Source: CAWATZ01 sp963784995
GTDB lineage: Bacteria > Planctomycetota > Planctomycetia > Gemmatales > Gemmataceae
Reading direction: 5' to 3'
NCBI GenBank assembly: GCA_963784995.1
Contig: CAWATZ010000002.1
Span: 1,302,001 to 1,366,000, forward strand
Length of the DNA: 64,000 nt
The notes beneath the pieces are model-generated. The model did not search any database and was not told the DNA's origin. It was given only the letters and a program-made list of their open reading frames with translations. A program made the translations under genes and the position numbers. Shown here piece after piece: positions 46,879 to 56,930 of the stretch (its first letter is position 1; each line of letters starts with the position of its first letter).

Positions 46879-47025
46879 GAGCGGCCGGCTGCCGAGCTAC
46901 TGACCTCCATCGAAGCGAGCGTCCCTCGCTGTTGTTATGCGAGCCGGACTCTCAGACAAGGCAGGCATAGACCTTCCACGGCGTAACGCCGCAGCATAGC
47001 TACCTCCAGCAGCTAGCCGCTGGTG
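46879..47025. mobile_element. MITE-like element, copy B
   Basis: It shares GAGCGGCCGGCTGCCGAGCT at the left and ACCTTCCACGGCGTAACGCC plus CTACCTCC to the right, with copy A. The first 31 bases are almost identical; the middle 70 bases are diverged. The right terminal repeat is degraded. The two copies flank the ketosynthase, ACP, macrodomain and coiled-coil genes as direct repeats. Confidence 0.75.
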
Positions 47026-47081
47026 ATGGTTTATGGGCCGGGGCGGACTCGGCAAGGAGCCCGCCCCGGAACGTGCCCTGC

Positions 47082-48114
47082 TCATTCGTCCTTCGGCGGC
47101 GTGAAATCCGCCAGGTACAGCTGGGACGGCTGGCGGCCATCGCGGGTTGAAGTCCACATCAGCTTCTTGTAATCGGGACTGAAGACCGGCAGCACGTCCG
47201 CTCCCGGAGCGTAGGTGATGCGCGTCTTCTTGCCGGTTTCCACGTTCAACCAGTACAGGTCGTAGTTGGGCCGCACGAGCGGATTGCTGTGGTCGGCGCC
47301 GGCGTAAATCACGTGCTTGCTGTCCTTGTACCAGTAGGGGCCCCACTGCACCCAGTTGGGGTCGTCGGTCAGGGCACGCTCGCCGGTGCCATCGACGTTG
47401 ATGACGTAGAGTTGGAGCTTGTCCTTCTCCTTGCGGTCGCTGCGGAAGATGACACGTTTGCCGTCCGGCGAGAAGAAGGGACCGCCGTTGTAGCAGCCGG
47501 GAGCGTTGGTCAGCTTGCGGACGTTCTTGCCGTCGCTGTCCATGACGTACAGCTCCAGGTTCTTCTCGCCGCCGCGGTTGGAGCAGAAAACAATGTGCTT
47601 GCCATCCGGCGAATAGCTGGCCTCGGCGTCGTAGCCCTTGGCGTCGGTCAGGCGGCGCAAACCGGACCCGTCGAGGTTGGCCTCGAAGATGTCCATGTGC
47701 GGATCAAAGTCCCACCTGTACCGGGGCCGCACGCCGGCCTTGCGGTCCTCCTCGCGCTTCCGGTACTCCGCTTCCTGCTTGGACTTGGCGTCCAGGTCGA
47801 GATGGCTGCTGGAGAAGATGATCTTCTTGCCGTCGGGCGAGAAGTAGGCACAGGTACATTTGCCGGGTCCGGGGCTGACGCGGCTGGGTTCGGCCCGATG
47901 CCAGGTCCATGGTGAAGATCTGGTAAAAGGGATTGCCGGTGTCTTTTTCCTCGGCCTGGAAGATGATGGTCTTGCCATCGGGCGAGAAGTACCCCTCGCC
48001 GGCGCGGACAAAGTCCCGGGTCACCTGCTTGACGTTGTGCAAATGGGCCGACTCGGCTTTCTGCCAGTCTGCGGGGTCGGCGGCCAGGGCGGCGAAGGCC
48101 AGCATGGCAAGCAT
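47082..48114 (-). CDS. TolB/PD40-type beta-propeller protein, exported (one frameshift)
   Basis: About 343 residues. A signal-like start (MLAMLAFAALAADP) is followed by PD40 repeats: GYFSPDGKTIIFQAEEKDTG, CAYFSPDGKKIIFSSSH, ASYSPDGKHIVFCSNRGGEK and PFFSPDGKRVIFRSDR. This is the repeat seen in TolB and in dipeptidyl-peptidase propellers; no peptidase domain follows. A break near 47895 interrupts the second blade. The start follows AAAGGA. Periplasmic binding is the probable role. Confidence 0.82.
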
Positions 48115-48216
48115 CAAAGTTCCTTTCTCAACACTTGAACCTCGGGGGCGATTCGCTCACCATTATACAGGGTAACGGTTACTCGTGCGGGTTTCCGTGA
48201 GTCAAGGGAGGTAATC

Positions 48217-48831
48217 ATGGATCTTCAGCTGATTCCGTGGCTGTTCGCGGACGTGCCGGCCGGGCCGTTGCCCTCCTCGTGGCTGGAGAACAAGCCGCTG
48301 GTGTACGGTGGCGGCGCCGTGGCGGTCCTGTTCCTGGTCGTCGTCGTGGTCTGGCTCTCGGGCGGCAAGAAAAAGGCCCAGCCGGCAGCGACCCTCGACG
48401 AGAACCTCGGCGCCTTTCCGCCGCCCCCGCCCGCCGGTCCGAGGCAGTTGCTGGTCCAGGGCGTCACCGGCCGGCTGCGTCTGGTCGTGGTCGCTCCCGT
48501 CGGCAAACGGCCCCTGGACGCCGACCAGGCGGAGGCCCTGCTGGCGGGACTGGTGCCTGGCCTGGGCGACATCCTCAAGCAGGATCGGCCGCGGATTGGT
48601 GTCTGGCCGCCGCAACTGAGCCAGCAGGGGTTCGCCCCGACGTTTGGGCAGCACGTGCATCGGCCCGAGGGGCCAGGGCAGCCTTCGCGGTGGGTGCTGG
48701 TCGCGGGGCCGGCGAAGTCGCAGGGGCAGCAGATCCTCCTGGGGCTGGCCATCCAGACCGAGACGCCGAGCAAGCCGGCCGTGATCACTCCTGGACCGCT
48801 GCAATGGGCGGAGGTGGTGCAGACGCGCTAG
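48217..48831 (+). CDS. Single-pass membrane protein, unknown
   Basis: This 204-residue protein has an N-terminal region of 30 residues, one membrane helix (about 31-48, GGAVAVLFLVVVVVWL), a basic and proline-rich linker (GGKKKAQP... PPPPPAGP) and a cytoplasmic- or periplasm-facing domain rich in Leu and Gly. The start follows GGGAGG. The family is not recognised. Confidence 0.72.
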   Translation: MDLQLIPWLFADVPAGPLPSSWLENKPLVYGGGAVAVLFLVVVVVWLSGGKKKAQPAATLDENLGAFPPPPPAGPRQLLVQGVTGRLRLVVVAPVGKRPLDADQAEALLAGLVPGLGDILKQDRPRIGVWPPQLSQQGFAPTFGQHVHRPEGPGQPSRWVLVAGPAKSQGQQILLGLAIQTETPSKPAVITPGPLQWAEVVQTR

Positions 48832-48836
48832 CTCCT

Positions 48837-48923
48837 GCCGAGCCGCGCACGCAGCGCAGCGGAGTAAGCGGTCTTGCGGGCCCCCGGACCGCTTACTCCG
48901 CTGCGCTGCGTGCGCGGCTCGGC
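48837..48923. repeat. Long palindrome between convergent genes
   Basis: Arms of about 37 bases (GCCGAGCCGCGCACGCAGCG and its complement) surround a 13-base loop, between the membrane-protein gene and the convergent DUF1552 gene. The location fits a bidirectional terminator and the length fits the palindrome family of the window. Confidence 0.85.
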
Positions 48924-48926
48924 GGG

Positions 48927-50270
48927 TCACGCCAGCCCCTGCAGCACCCCCGTGCTGTCGCCCAGCTTCTCCGTGCGGGCGCCCATGCGCTCCAGCAGGG
49001 CCAGCCACAGGTTGGTCACCGGCGTCTCCTGCGGATAGCGGAGGTGCCGGCCCGTCTTGATCGAACCGCCGCCCTTGCCGGCCAGCAGGGTCGGGCAGTC
49101 GGTGTGCGTGTGGAAGTTACCGTCTTCGATGGCGCTGCCGTAGACGATCATGCTGCTGTCCAGCAGCGTCCCCGCACCTTCCTTGACCGCCTGCAGCCTG
49201 CCGAGCAGGTAGGCCAGCTGCTCGACGTGGAAGCGGTTGATCTTGCAGACCTTCTCGATCAAGGCTTTGCTGCCGCGGTGGTGGGTGCATTCGTGATGGC
49301 CCTCGGTGATGCCGAGGTTGCGATACTGGATCTCGCTCCCCTCCCGGGCCAGCATGAAGGTGGCCACGCGCGTCACATCAGTCTGAAAGGCCAGCACCAG
49401 CAGGTCGCACACCAATCGGCAGTGTTCCTGGTAACTGGCCGGCACGATCTGGGGCTGAACCGTCCCGACCGGCGGCTGTACCGGAGGCAGCTTTTCCGCC
49501 CGTGCGATGCGTACCTCCAGTTCGCGCACGCAGGACAGGTACTGATCCAGCTTCTGCTTGTCGGCCCCACCCAGTTCCTTCTCCAGGGTGCGGGCGTCCT
49601 CCAGCACCGTGTCGAGGACACTGGCCCGCAGGGCGTTGCGCTTGAGCCGGTCGGGGTCGTTGGACCGGGCCGAGAAGAGGCGCTCGAACACCAGTTTGGG
49701 ATTGACCTCCGTCGGCAGCGGTGAGGTAGGCGAGCGCCAGGCGACCGTGTGTTCGTAGACACAGGAATAGCCGCTGTCACAGTTGCCGGCGCCGCGGTAG
49801 CGTTCGATGCCCAGTTCCAGCGACGGCAGCCGGGTGGCATCGCCCAGATGACGGGCGGCCACCTGATCGACGGAAATGCCGGCCTGGAAGTTAGCCCCGG
49901 CGGTTTTCCGAGGCTGGCAGCCGGTCAGCCAGGCGCCGCCCGCCCGGGCATGATCGCCGGCGCCGTCGCCGTTGGGCCGGGCCTTGTCGCAGGTCAGGCC
50001 GCTCAGGACCAGCAGTTCCTTCCGGTAAGGGGCCAGCGGCTCCAGCGTGGGAGCAGCTCAAAGTCGGCGCCTTCGGCTTTCGGCGTCCAGTTGGCCATGT
50101 GCAGCGCCGATGGGGACGTAAAGGAACGCCATTCGTCTCGGCGGCGCCTTGGCCGCCTCGACCGCGGCAGCGGCCGGCAGCATCGCCTCCAGGAACGGGA
50201 GACTCATCACCGTCCCACCAAGGCCACGCAGGACCGTCCGTCGCGTGATCCGTCCGCCGTGAAAGGTCAT
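48927..50270 (-). CDS. DUF1552 family exported protein (two frameshifts)
   Basis: About 447 residues. The N-terminus has a Tat-like signal (GGRITRRTVLRGLGGTVMSL then PFLEAMLP). The middle has LTGCQPRKTAGANFQAGISV. The conserved C-terminal part has TDVTRVATFMLAREGSEIQY and DGNFHTHTDCPTLLAGKGGG. Compensating one-base changes near 50099 and 50058 disturb the frame around GAHMANWTPKAEG. DUF1552 genes are usually next to DUF1592-type cytochromes; here they overlap by ATGA. Function is unestablished, as for DUF1501. Confidence 0.85.
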
Positions 50271-52603
50271 GGTCTTCTCCCCGTCGCGGTCCTCATCTGG
50301 AAGGGCTCACTCTTGACCGCTTCCAGCAGCAGGATGGAGAACCGATAGTCGTTTTTGTCCAGTGCCCGCAGGACTTTGTCCACGGCGCACTGATCGTAAT
50401 GTTCCAGGCCCCGGCCCAGAGCATAGGTTAACACTTTTTCCGTCAGGCAGCGACTGAAAACCTCTTTTTTCCCCTTGAGGATCGCTTTCAGTCCGTCCGG
50501 CCCCTGGAAAGTCTTGCCATCCGGCAAGACGCCGGACGGATCGATGGGGAACTTGCCGTCCTTCTCGCGCCAGCGGCCGATGGCGTCGAAGTTCTCGAAG
50601 GCGAAACCGATCGGGTCCATGCGCTGATGGCAGGAGGCGCACACCGGGTTCTCGCGGTGCTGTTCCATGATCTTGCGCAGGGAGCCGGTCAGTTCCTTCT
50701 CCAGCGGCAAGTTCGGCACGTCCGGCGGCGGTGGGGGCGGAGGCGTGTTGAGGACCTGATCCAGCACAAACTTGCCGCGCTTGACCGGGGCGGTGCGCGT
50801 CGAGTTGGACGTCAGCGTCAGGATGCTGGCCTGCGTCAGAATGCCGCCGCGCCGCGGCGGCAGCTTGACCCGGCGAAACGAATTGCCCGAAACGCCCGCG
50901 ATGCCGTAGTGCTTCGCCAGACGCTCGTTGACAAAGCTGAAGTCGGCGTCAAGCAAATCGAGGATGCTGCGGTCTTCGCGCAGGATCGCGTCAAAGAACA
51001 TCTCCGTCTCGCGGTGCATGGCGGAGCGCAGCTCCTCGTCGAAGCTGGGAAAGACCTTCGGGTCGGGGTTCACTTCCGCCAGCTTGCGAAGGGTCAGCCA
51101 CTGCCCGGCGAAATTCTGCACAAAGGCGGCGGACTTCGCGTCCTTGAGCATGCGCTTGACCTGGGCGTCCAGGTTCTTGCGCAGCTCCCCCTTCGCCGCC
51201 AGGGCGAACAGTTCGTCGTCCGGCATGCTGCTCCAAAGGAAGTACGACAGCCGGCTCGCCAGCTCCCATTCGCTGATCGCGTAGACCGTGCCGGCCTTTG
51301 CATCAGCCGGGTCGAGTTCGACGCGGAACAGGAAGTGCGGCGAGACAAGAACGCCGCTCAGAGCCAGGCGAATGCGATTCTCGAAGCGCTCGCCGCTTTT
51401 CTCGGCCTTGTCGTACAGCTTCAGGAAGCGATCGACCTCCTCGGCTTTCACCGGCCGGCGGAAAGCGCTAGTGGCGAAACGGGTCAGGATTTCCCGGGCA
51501 GCCTCGCGCTCCTTCTGATTGGGCTTGTGGGCCATGATCCGCAGGTGGCTCTCCGGCAGCTTCGGAGCGGGAGCGTTGTAGGGTCCATCGACCACGATGT
51601 CGCGAACCACGAGCAGCCGCTGGTTCTTGCTCCTGTCCGCGATCTTGGGATCGGTGAAGGGGTTGAGGAACGAGACGACCACCCGTCTCGTTCCCGCCTT
51701 GAGTTTGACCTTCAACTCCAGCACCTGGGGAGCCGACACGGTAGCGGTCACCTTGAATTCCTTCTTCGTGTCGCCGACGCGCACCGTCGCCCGCACCGGT
51801 TCGTCGCCGAGCTGCTGGCCGAACGCCTCGACACGGATCACGTAATCGCCCTCGTCGCAGTAGCCCTCTCCATAGAGATCGGCCTGGGCGTAGAGGACCT
51901 TCCCGAAGCCGCGCCGGTTCTCGCCGCCGCCTGTCCGGGGGAAAAACCGGATGCCGTTGAGCGTGGTCTTGACCGGCTTCGGCGTGTCGGCGATGACGAT
52001 GGCCCTCTCGACGATGCTTTCCGCAGCGGCGAGGTATTTTTCCAGCAGCAGCGGCGACAGGGAGAGGACGTCGCCGACGTTGTCGAAGCCGTAGCCGACG
52101 TCGTCGTTGGGGAAGTCGGCCGCGGGTTTGAAATCGATACCGGCCAGATCGCGGATGGTGTTGTTGTACTCGGTGCGATTGAGCCGGCGGAGCGTGACGC
52201 GACCGGGGTTGCGCGGTTTGGTGCAATCGACGTTGGCGAGAATGCCCTCGATGTCCCGCAGCACCGCGGCAATCGCCGCTTTGTCAGGCCGTTTCCGTTC
52301 CTTCGGCGGCATCGCGCCGCTGCCCAGCATTTGCAGGACGTTTTCCCACACCTTGCGATCCTTCTGGAGCGACTCGTCGTCCTTGTACTTGTCCAGAGTA
52401 AGGTCGCCGCGTTTCTTGCCGTTGCCGTGACAGGCGTAGCAATGCTTCGCCAGGAAGGGAACGACGTCTTTCGTGAACGTGGGCGGTTGGGACTTGGCCA
52501 CTGCCTCGGACGCGGGAAGGGCGCCGGAGTTGCGGGCCGTAGCGAAGAAACCAAAAGCAGCGATCAGTGCGCAGACGCCCACGACCAGGGAACGCAGGTT
52601 CAT
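50267..52603 (-). CDS. PSCyt-type DUF1587/1592/1588/1585 exported cytochrome protein
   Basis: This 778-residue protein is intact. A signal-anchor-like N-terminus (NLRSLVVGVCALIAAFGFFA) precedes the heme site CYACHGNGKKRG near residue 55 and GAMPPKERKRPD. DUF1587 follows (VTLRRLNRTEYNNTIRDLAG), then DUF1592 (YFLWSSMPDDELFALAAKGE), DUF1588 (QASILTLTSNSTRTAPVKRG) and DUF1585 near the end (LEHYDQCAVDKVLRALDKND). This domain series is characteristic of planctomycetes. The start follows GAGAGG. It is translationally coupled to the DUF1552 gene. Confidence 0.92.
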   Translation of the reverse strand: MNLRSLVVGVCALIAAFGFFATARNSGALPASEAVAKSQPPTFTKDVVPFLAKHCYACHGNGKKRGDLTLDKYKDDESLQKDRKVWENVLQMLGSGAMPPKERKRPDKAAIAAVLRDIEGILANVDCTKPRNPGRVTLRRLNRTEYNNTIRDLAGIDFKPAADFPNDDVGYGFDNVGDVLSLSPLLLEKYLAAAESIVERAIVIADTPKPVKTTLNGIRFFPRTGGGENRRGFGKVLYAQADLYGEGYCDEGDYVIRVEAFGQQLGDEPVRATVRVGDTKKEFKVTATVSAPQVLELKVKLKAGTRRVVVSFLNPFTDPKIADRSKNQRLLVVRDIVVDGPYNAPAPKLPESHLRIMAHKPNQKEREAAREILTRFATSAFRRPVKAEEVDRFLKLYDKAEKSGERFENRIRLALSGVLVSPHFLFRVELDPADAKAGTVYAISEWELASRLSYFLWSSMPDDELFALAAKGELRKNLDAQVKRMLKDAKSAAFVQNFAGQWLTLRKLAEVNPDPKVFPSFDEELRSAMHRETEMFFDAILREDRSILDLLDADFSFVNERLAKHYGIAGVSGNSFRRVKLPPRRGGILTQASILTLTSNSTRTAPVKRGKFVLDQVLNTPPPPPPPDVPNLPLEKELTGSLRKIMEQHRENPVCASCHQRMDPIGFAFENFDAIGRWREKDGKFPIDPSGVLPDGKTFQGPDGLKAILKGKKEVFSRCLTEKVLTYALGRGLEHYDQCAVDKVLRALDKNDYRFSILLLEAVKSEPFQMRTATGRRP

Positions 52604-52719
52604 TCGTCCACATCCTCTCACGGATTGCGAGTTCCTGCCTATTGTACTCGCCCGGCGCCGAAAAGGGCCGGTGCCGCCTGCCGATTTTCAGAATCAAGCG
52701 CAGCGGCCAGCGCCCTCTG

Positions 52720-55700
52720 TCACTTTGGCGGAGGCGATTGATCCTGATTGAGCAGCGCCCTGGCCTCGCGGCGGAGGAGCTGAGCCTTCAACCAGTCCCA
52801 CCAGTCCCAGCCCGGCGGCGCAACTTCCCCTGCCGCGGGCGGGGTCTGCCGCAACGTTTGCTCGATCCAGCGCTCGGCCTTGTCCAGCCACTGGTGTGCC
52901 TCGCCCGCGTGGCCGAGGCGGTGATGTACTATCGCCAGCGTCAGCCAGTTCAACACGCTACGATCGCTGGTGGGATCCAGTTGCCGGCCCTTGTCAAGGG
53001 CGGCGACCGCCTGCTCATCCTGACCAGCCCGGTAGTAGGCCAGACCGAGTATAAAGTAGACGTAGAAGGATGGGCCAAGCTTGGCCTGGCGCCGCTCGGC
53101 CAAGGCCACGACGCGCGCGGCCTCGTCGAGAGCATTCGGGGCAAGCACACAGGTCGCAGGCACGAGGCGTACATACTCGCTGGCGTCGCTGTTACCGAAG
53201 CGTTTCACCATCTCGGTACAGATCTGCTGATAGCCCTTCGCGTCACCGACCTGGAGACGCAAGAGGGCGTGGTCCTGCCAGAGCCAGGGGTTTTCGGGCG
53301 GCTGGAGCTCGAACGCCCGGGCAAAGTCGGCGGCGGCCTGCTCCCAGCGGCCTTGCACCCCGTAAACCTGGCCACGTTTCAGCCGCACGAAGGCATCCTC
53401 CTTCAGCGCCAGCGACTCGCTGAAGGCAGCGCCCGCCTGGTCCCATTGCTTTTTGGTCTGGAGAGCGCTGCCAAGGTGATCGTAGCGCTGCGGGTTCTTG
53501 GGGTCGTACTCGATGGCCTTCTTGAGTTCGGCAATGAGTTCGTCCAACTTCTTGGCCTTCAGAGCGTGGTCGAGGTTTCCGTGAGCGTGCGCGAACGTGG
53601 GGGCGAGTTTAATGGCCTGGCGGAATTCGGCGATGGCCTCGTCCAGCTTGCCTTGATCCTTCAAGGCACAACCCAGGCTATTGTGGAAATTGGCCTCCTT
53701 GGGTTGCAGTTCGACCGCCTTTCGGCAGGGGGTGATGGCCTCGTCCGCCTTTCCCTGCAGGTGGAGCGTCCAACCGAGTTGGTCATGGGCCGCCGCAAAC
53801 TTGGGGTCGATGGCGATGGCCTGGCGGAATTCGGCGAGCGCCTCGTCCAACTGGTCCTTGGCTCGCAGAGCGAAGCCGAGGTTATTGTGGACGGCACTGG
53901 CCGCTGGACGCAGTGCCAACGCAGCAAGGTAACAGCCGATCGCTTCTTCGACCTCCTCCGGAGGTCTGCCCTTGCTCACGTTCAGGACGGCTCCCAGCTC
54001 AAAATGCAGCCAGAAATCCGTGGGATGGCGGCTGCGGCCCCAACGCAGCACAACCAGCGCCTCGTTGTGCTCGCCCGCGCTAACCAGACTCCTTGCCAGC
54101 AGGACCAGACTGGACGGCGGCAAGGAGGACCGTCTCGCCTCGGCGCTCAAGTCGCGCAGGGCCGCCCGATTCCTGGCGCTCACGGCGGCGCGATACCGCT
54201 GCCGCCAGGCATCCGTGTCCGCCGCCTGTGCCAAGGCCCGTAATTCTGTCGCCGACCACCCCGTCCGCGCCGACGCCGCGGTGTCGGCCCAGTCGTCCAG
54301 AGCGACAATCAAAGCGTCACGGATGTCCGGCTCCTCGGCGCGAATTCGCCGTGCCAGCTCGTCCGTGCCTCCCCCAGCCACCTCCAGGCCGCAGGCCGCG
54401 AACGCCGCCGCATATTTCGTCGCCGCACCCGCATGGTCAAAATGAGTCTGAACCCACACCGAGCGTGCCATCCGCGCCTCGTCCAGGTTACGGAACAGCT
54501 TCTCCTTCCGCAGGGCGCGCGCCCAACCACGCTCCAGCTGCGCACGCGTTGCCGCCACGCGCTGCCGCAGACCCTCGTCAGCCGCCCCCGTGGTCAGGGC
54601 TGCCTCCGCCTGGGCCAGCGTGTCGTCGGCCTGCCGCCACGTGATCAGGACGGCCGCTGCTTCCCCGCTGGTCGCGCTGGGCATCTGTCGGGCTTGCTCG
54701 GCCAGCTGCGCCGTCCTTGCCAACGCCACAGTCACTGCACGCTCCGTCTCGGCGCTGCGCTCCGCCTGCTCCAGCCGCCGTGCCACCTGCTGCGCCGCCC
54801 GGTCCCACAGCACCCAGCAACCGCCGCCGACTGCCAGCAGCACCACCAGCAGCACGGCCGCCGTCGTCCGCAGCCCGGTCTTGTGCCGCCGGGCAAACTT
54901 GCGCAGCCTGTACAGCGCTGAGGGCGGACTTGCCAGCACTGGTTCATCCGCCAGGTAACGCTGCACGTCCGACGCCAGGCCGTTGGCCGTTTCATACCGC
55001 CGGTCGCGCTCTTTCTCCAGACACTTCATCACGATCCAGTCCAGGTCGCCACGCACCAGACCGCTCAGTTTCTTGGGTTCCAGTCCACGATTGGCCGCGA
55101 CCGCTGCCCCCGCCGCCGTGCTCAGCCACGTGCTCGGCCTGGCCGGCTCCTCTTCCCGGATCAGCCGCAAGCTCTCCAGCAGCGCCACCGTGCGCAGCCG
55201 CTTGCGATCCAGAGGTGTCGTCCCGGTCAGCAGTTCGTACAGCAGCACCCCCAGCGAATAAATGTCGGCGCGGGTGTCCACGTCGAGTTGGTTCAGTTCC
55301 GCTTGTTCGGGGCTCATGTACTCCAGCGTGCCGACCACGCCGCCGAAGGCCGTGAACAGCGTCTTGTCGGTCAACTTCTGGCCGGCCGCCTTGGCGACGC
55401 CGAAGTCGATCACCTTGGGCACTGGTTTGCCGTCGTACAGCGCCACCAGCACGTTGGACGGCTTGAGGTCGCGGTGGATGACCCCCTTCTGATGCGCGTG
55501 CTGCACCGCCCGGCAGATCGGCACGAACAGTTCCAAACGCTGCCGGGGCGACAGCTTATGTTCGTCGCAGTAGTTGAGGAGCGGCACACCCTTGACCAGT
55601 TCCATGACGAAGTACGGCCGACCCGAGTCGGTGGTGCCAGCGTCGAGCACCCGGGCGATGTTGGGATGATCCATCAGCGCCAGCGCCTGGCGTTCTGCCT

Positions 55701-56064
55701 CGAAGCGGGCGATCACCTGGTGCGAATCCATGCCGGGCTTGATGACCTTGACGGCCACCAGGCGGCGGACGGGTTCTTGCTGCTCGGCCATGAAGACGGT
55801 GCCCATGCCGCCCTCGCCGATCTGCTGCAACAGCTTGTACGGCCCGATCCGGCAGCCTGGACCTTCCAGGGACTGAGCATCCACGGTCGCTTCCAGTTGC
55901 ACCGGCGGCTCACCGAGGAAGTCGCCGGGGTTGTCAGCGAGGTGAAGCAGCGCCGCGACGCGCTGGCGCAAGGCGTGGTCGTCGCCGCACATCCGATCCA
56001 GGAAAGCGGGGCGCTCGGCGGCCGGCTGTTGCTGAGCCAGGTGAAACAAGGTTTCTTCGGTCAT
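52720..56064 (-). CDS. Membrane Ser/Thr protein kinase with TPR domain
   Basis: This 1114-residue protein has a kinase domain from about residue 75: IGEGGMGTVFMAEQ, VAVKVIKPGMD, GVIHRDLKPSNVLV, KVIDFGVAKA and GVVGTLEYMSPEQ. A membrane helix (TTAAVLLVVLLAVGGGCWVL) lies near residue 435. A coiled-coil follows, then about nine TPRs, for example AEFRQAIAIDPKFAAAHDQL. Sensing of a signal outside the cytoplasm by the TPRs is a reasonable inference. It is downstream of the ECF sigma gene, a known planctomycete arrangement in which the kinase is thought to control the sigma factor. The start was set at MTEETLFHL because upstream residues are repeat-derived. Confidence 0.92.
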   Translation of the reverse strand: MTEETLFHLAQQQPAAERPAFLDRMCGDDHALRQRVAALLHLADNPGDFLGEPPVQLEATVDAQSLEGPGCRIGPYKLLQQIGEGGMGTVFMAEQQEPVRRLVAVKVIKPGMDSHQVIARFEAERQALALMDHPNIARVLDAGTTDSGRPYFVMELVKGVPLLNYCDEHKLSPRQRLELFVPICRAVQHAHQKGVIHRDLKPSNVLVALYDGKPVPKVIDFGVAKAAGQKLTDKTLFTAFGGVVGTLEYMSPEQAELNQLDVDTRADIYSLGVLLYELLTGTTPLDRKRLRTVALLESLRLIREEEPARPSTWLSTAAGAAVAANRGLEPKKLSGLVRGDLDWIVMKCLEKERDRRYETANGLASDVQRYLADEPVLASPPSALYRLRKFARRHKTGLRTTAAVLLVVLLAVGGGCWVLWDRAAQQVARRLEQAERSAETERAVTVALARTAQLAEQARQMPSATSGEAAAVLITWRQADDTLAQAEAALTTGAADEGLRQRVAATRAQLERGWARALRKEKLFRNLDEARMARSVWVQTHFDHAGAATKYAAAFAACGLEVAGGGTDELARRIRAEEPDIRDALIVALDDWADTAASARTGWSATELRALAQAADTDAWRQRYRAAVSARNRAALRDLSAEARRSSLPPSSLVLLARSLVSAGEHNEALVVLRWGRSRHPTDFWLHFELGAVLNVSKGRPPEEVEEAIGCYLAALALRPAASAVHNNLGFALRAKDQLDEALAEFRQAIAIDPKFAAAHDQLGWTLHLQGKADEAITPCRKAVELQPKEANFHNSLGCALKDQGKLDEAIAEFRQAIKLAPTFAHAHGNLDHALKAKKLDELIAELKKAIEYDPKNPQRYDHLGSALQTKKQWDQAGAAFSESLALKEDAFVRLKRGQVYGVQGRWEQAAADFARAFELQPPENPWLWQDHALLRLQVGDAKGYQQICTEMVKRFGNSDASEYVRLVPATCVLAPNALDEAARVVALAERRQAKLGPSFYVYFILGLAYYRAGQDEQAVAALDKGRQLDPTSDRSVLNWLTLAIVHHRLGHAGEAHQWLDKAERWIEQTLRQTPPAAGEVAPPGWDWWDWLKAQLLRREARALLNQDQSPPPK

Positions 56065-56101
56065 GGCGCTACTCCGAATGAGGGCGCGAGCCGTGCTTTG
56101 A

Positions 56102-56229
56102 GGCTCTGCCAAAACCCCTCCCCCCAGCCCCCTCCCCGAAGCGGGGAGGGGGAGCAAGACAGCAATCGCGGGCTCTTTTCTCCCCTCCCCGCTTCGGGGA
56201 GGGGTTGGGGGAGGGGTTTTGGCAGAGCT
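56102..56229. repeat. Inverted repeat between kinase and sigma gene
   Basis: Arms of about 45 bases start AGGCTCTGCCAAAACCCCTC and end with the complement. Each arm contains CTCCCCGAAGCGGGGAG, itself palindromic. It lies between the sigma factor gene and the kinase gene and fills over half of their 236-base gap. Confidence 0.85.
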
Positions 56230-56300
56230 TCTTACCGAGAATAGCGTGAAAGGAGACGGAAAAGCACCACCGATTTCGGAAATGTTCAAGATTGTCCGCG

Positions 56301-56852
56301 TCAGCCACCGCGGACGGCCGACTGGAGCCAGGCGCGGGCGTAGGCCCAGTAACGGTCCGCCGTGGTTGGTGAAATGCCCAGCACCGCTGCCGCCTGCTCG
56401 CTCGTCAGCCCGGCAAAGTAGCGCAGCTCGACCAGCCGGGCCTTCTGTGGGTCCTTTGCCGCCAGCTGTTGCAGGGCCTCGTCGAGGGCGAGCAACTCGT
56501 CGTCCCGCTGCGGGGCGGCCACCGCGTCGAGCGGTTGCTGGTGCAGGCCGCCGCCGCGTTTCCGCGTTTGCTTGCGGCGGGCGTTATCGATGAGAAGACG
56601 GCGCATGGCCGCTGCCGCCGTCGCGAAGAAATGGCTGCGGTCGCGGTAGGGATGTGCTTCCTGCGTACCGACCAGACGCAAGTAAACCTCATGAACCAGT
56701 GCCGTGGCCTGTAACGTCTGGCCCGGTTTCTCGCTGGACAACAGCTGCGCCGCGAGTTGGCGCAACTCGGCATAGACCAGCGGCAGCAACTGCTCGGCGG
56801 CGTGCGGATCGCCTTGCTCGACGGCCGACAGGAGGGGCGTGAGGTCGTTCAT
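56301..56852 (-). CDS. ECF-type RNA polymerase sigma factor (planctomycete STK-linked)
   Basis: This 183-residue sigma factor has region 2 (LVYAELRQLAAQLLSSE, TALVHEVYLRLV, DRSHFFATAAAAMRRLLIDN) and region 4 (LVELRYFAGLTSEQAAAVLG). It is of the Sig-70_X6/TIGR02999 type, a group found mainly in planctomycetes next to protein kinases. It starts about 180 bases after the NAD-kinase-like gene's end and is followed by the kinase. It probably controls a set of genes in response to the kinase; direct targets cannot be seen. Confidence 0.9.
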   Translation of the reverse strand: MNDLTPLLSAVEQGDPHAAEQLLPLVYAELRQLAAQLLSSEKPGQTLQATALVHEVYLRLVGTQEAHPYRDRSHFFATAAAAMRRLLIDNARRKQTRKRGGGLHQQPLDAVAAPQRDDELLALDEALQQLAAKDPQKARLVELRYFAGLTSEQAAAVLGISPTTADRYWAYARAWLQSAVRGG

Positions 56853-56930
56853 GGGATTGGCGTTGGCCCGAAGGGGAGAAAACGGAACTGACGCTCCTCT
56901 AAACCACGATGCGATCGAAACCGGGAGAAA

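Noticed and set aside
46970..47000. CGGCGTAACGCCG repeats considered as integron attC sites
   Set aside because: No integrase or gene-cassette array and the ends are terminal inverted repeats.
48837..48923. Palindrome as ordinary intrinsic terminator only
   Set aside because: Arms are far longer than terminator stems and no T-run follows; kept as a repeat that may also terminate.
50627..52741. 704-residue open frame antisense to the DUF1592-type gene
   Set aside because: No start context or motifs; the opposite strand is fully explained.
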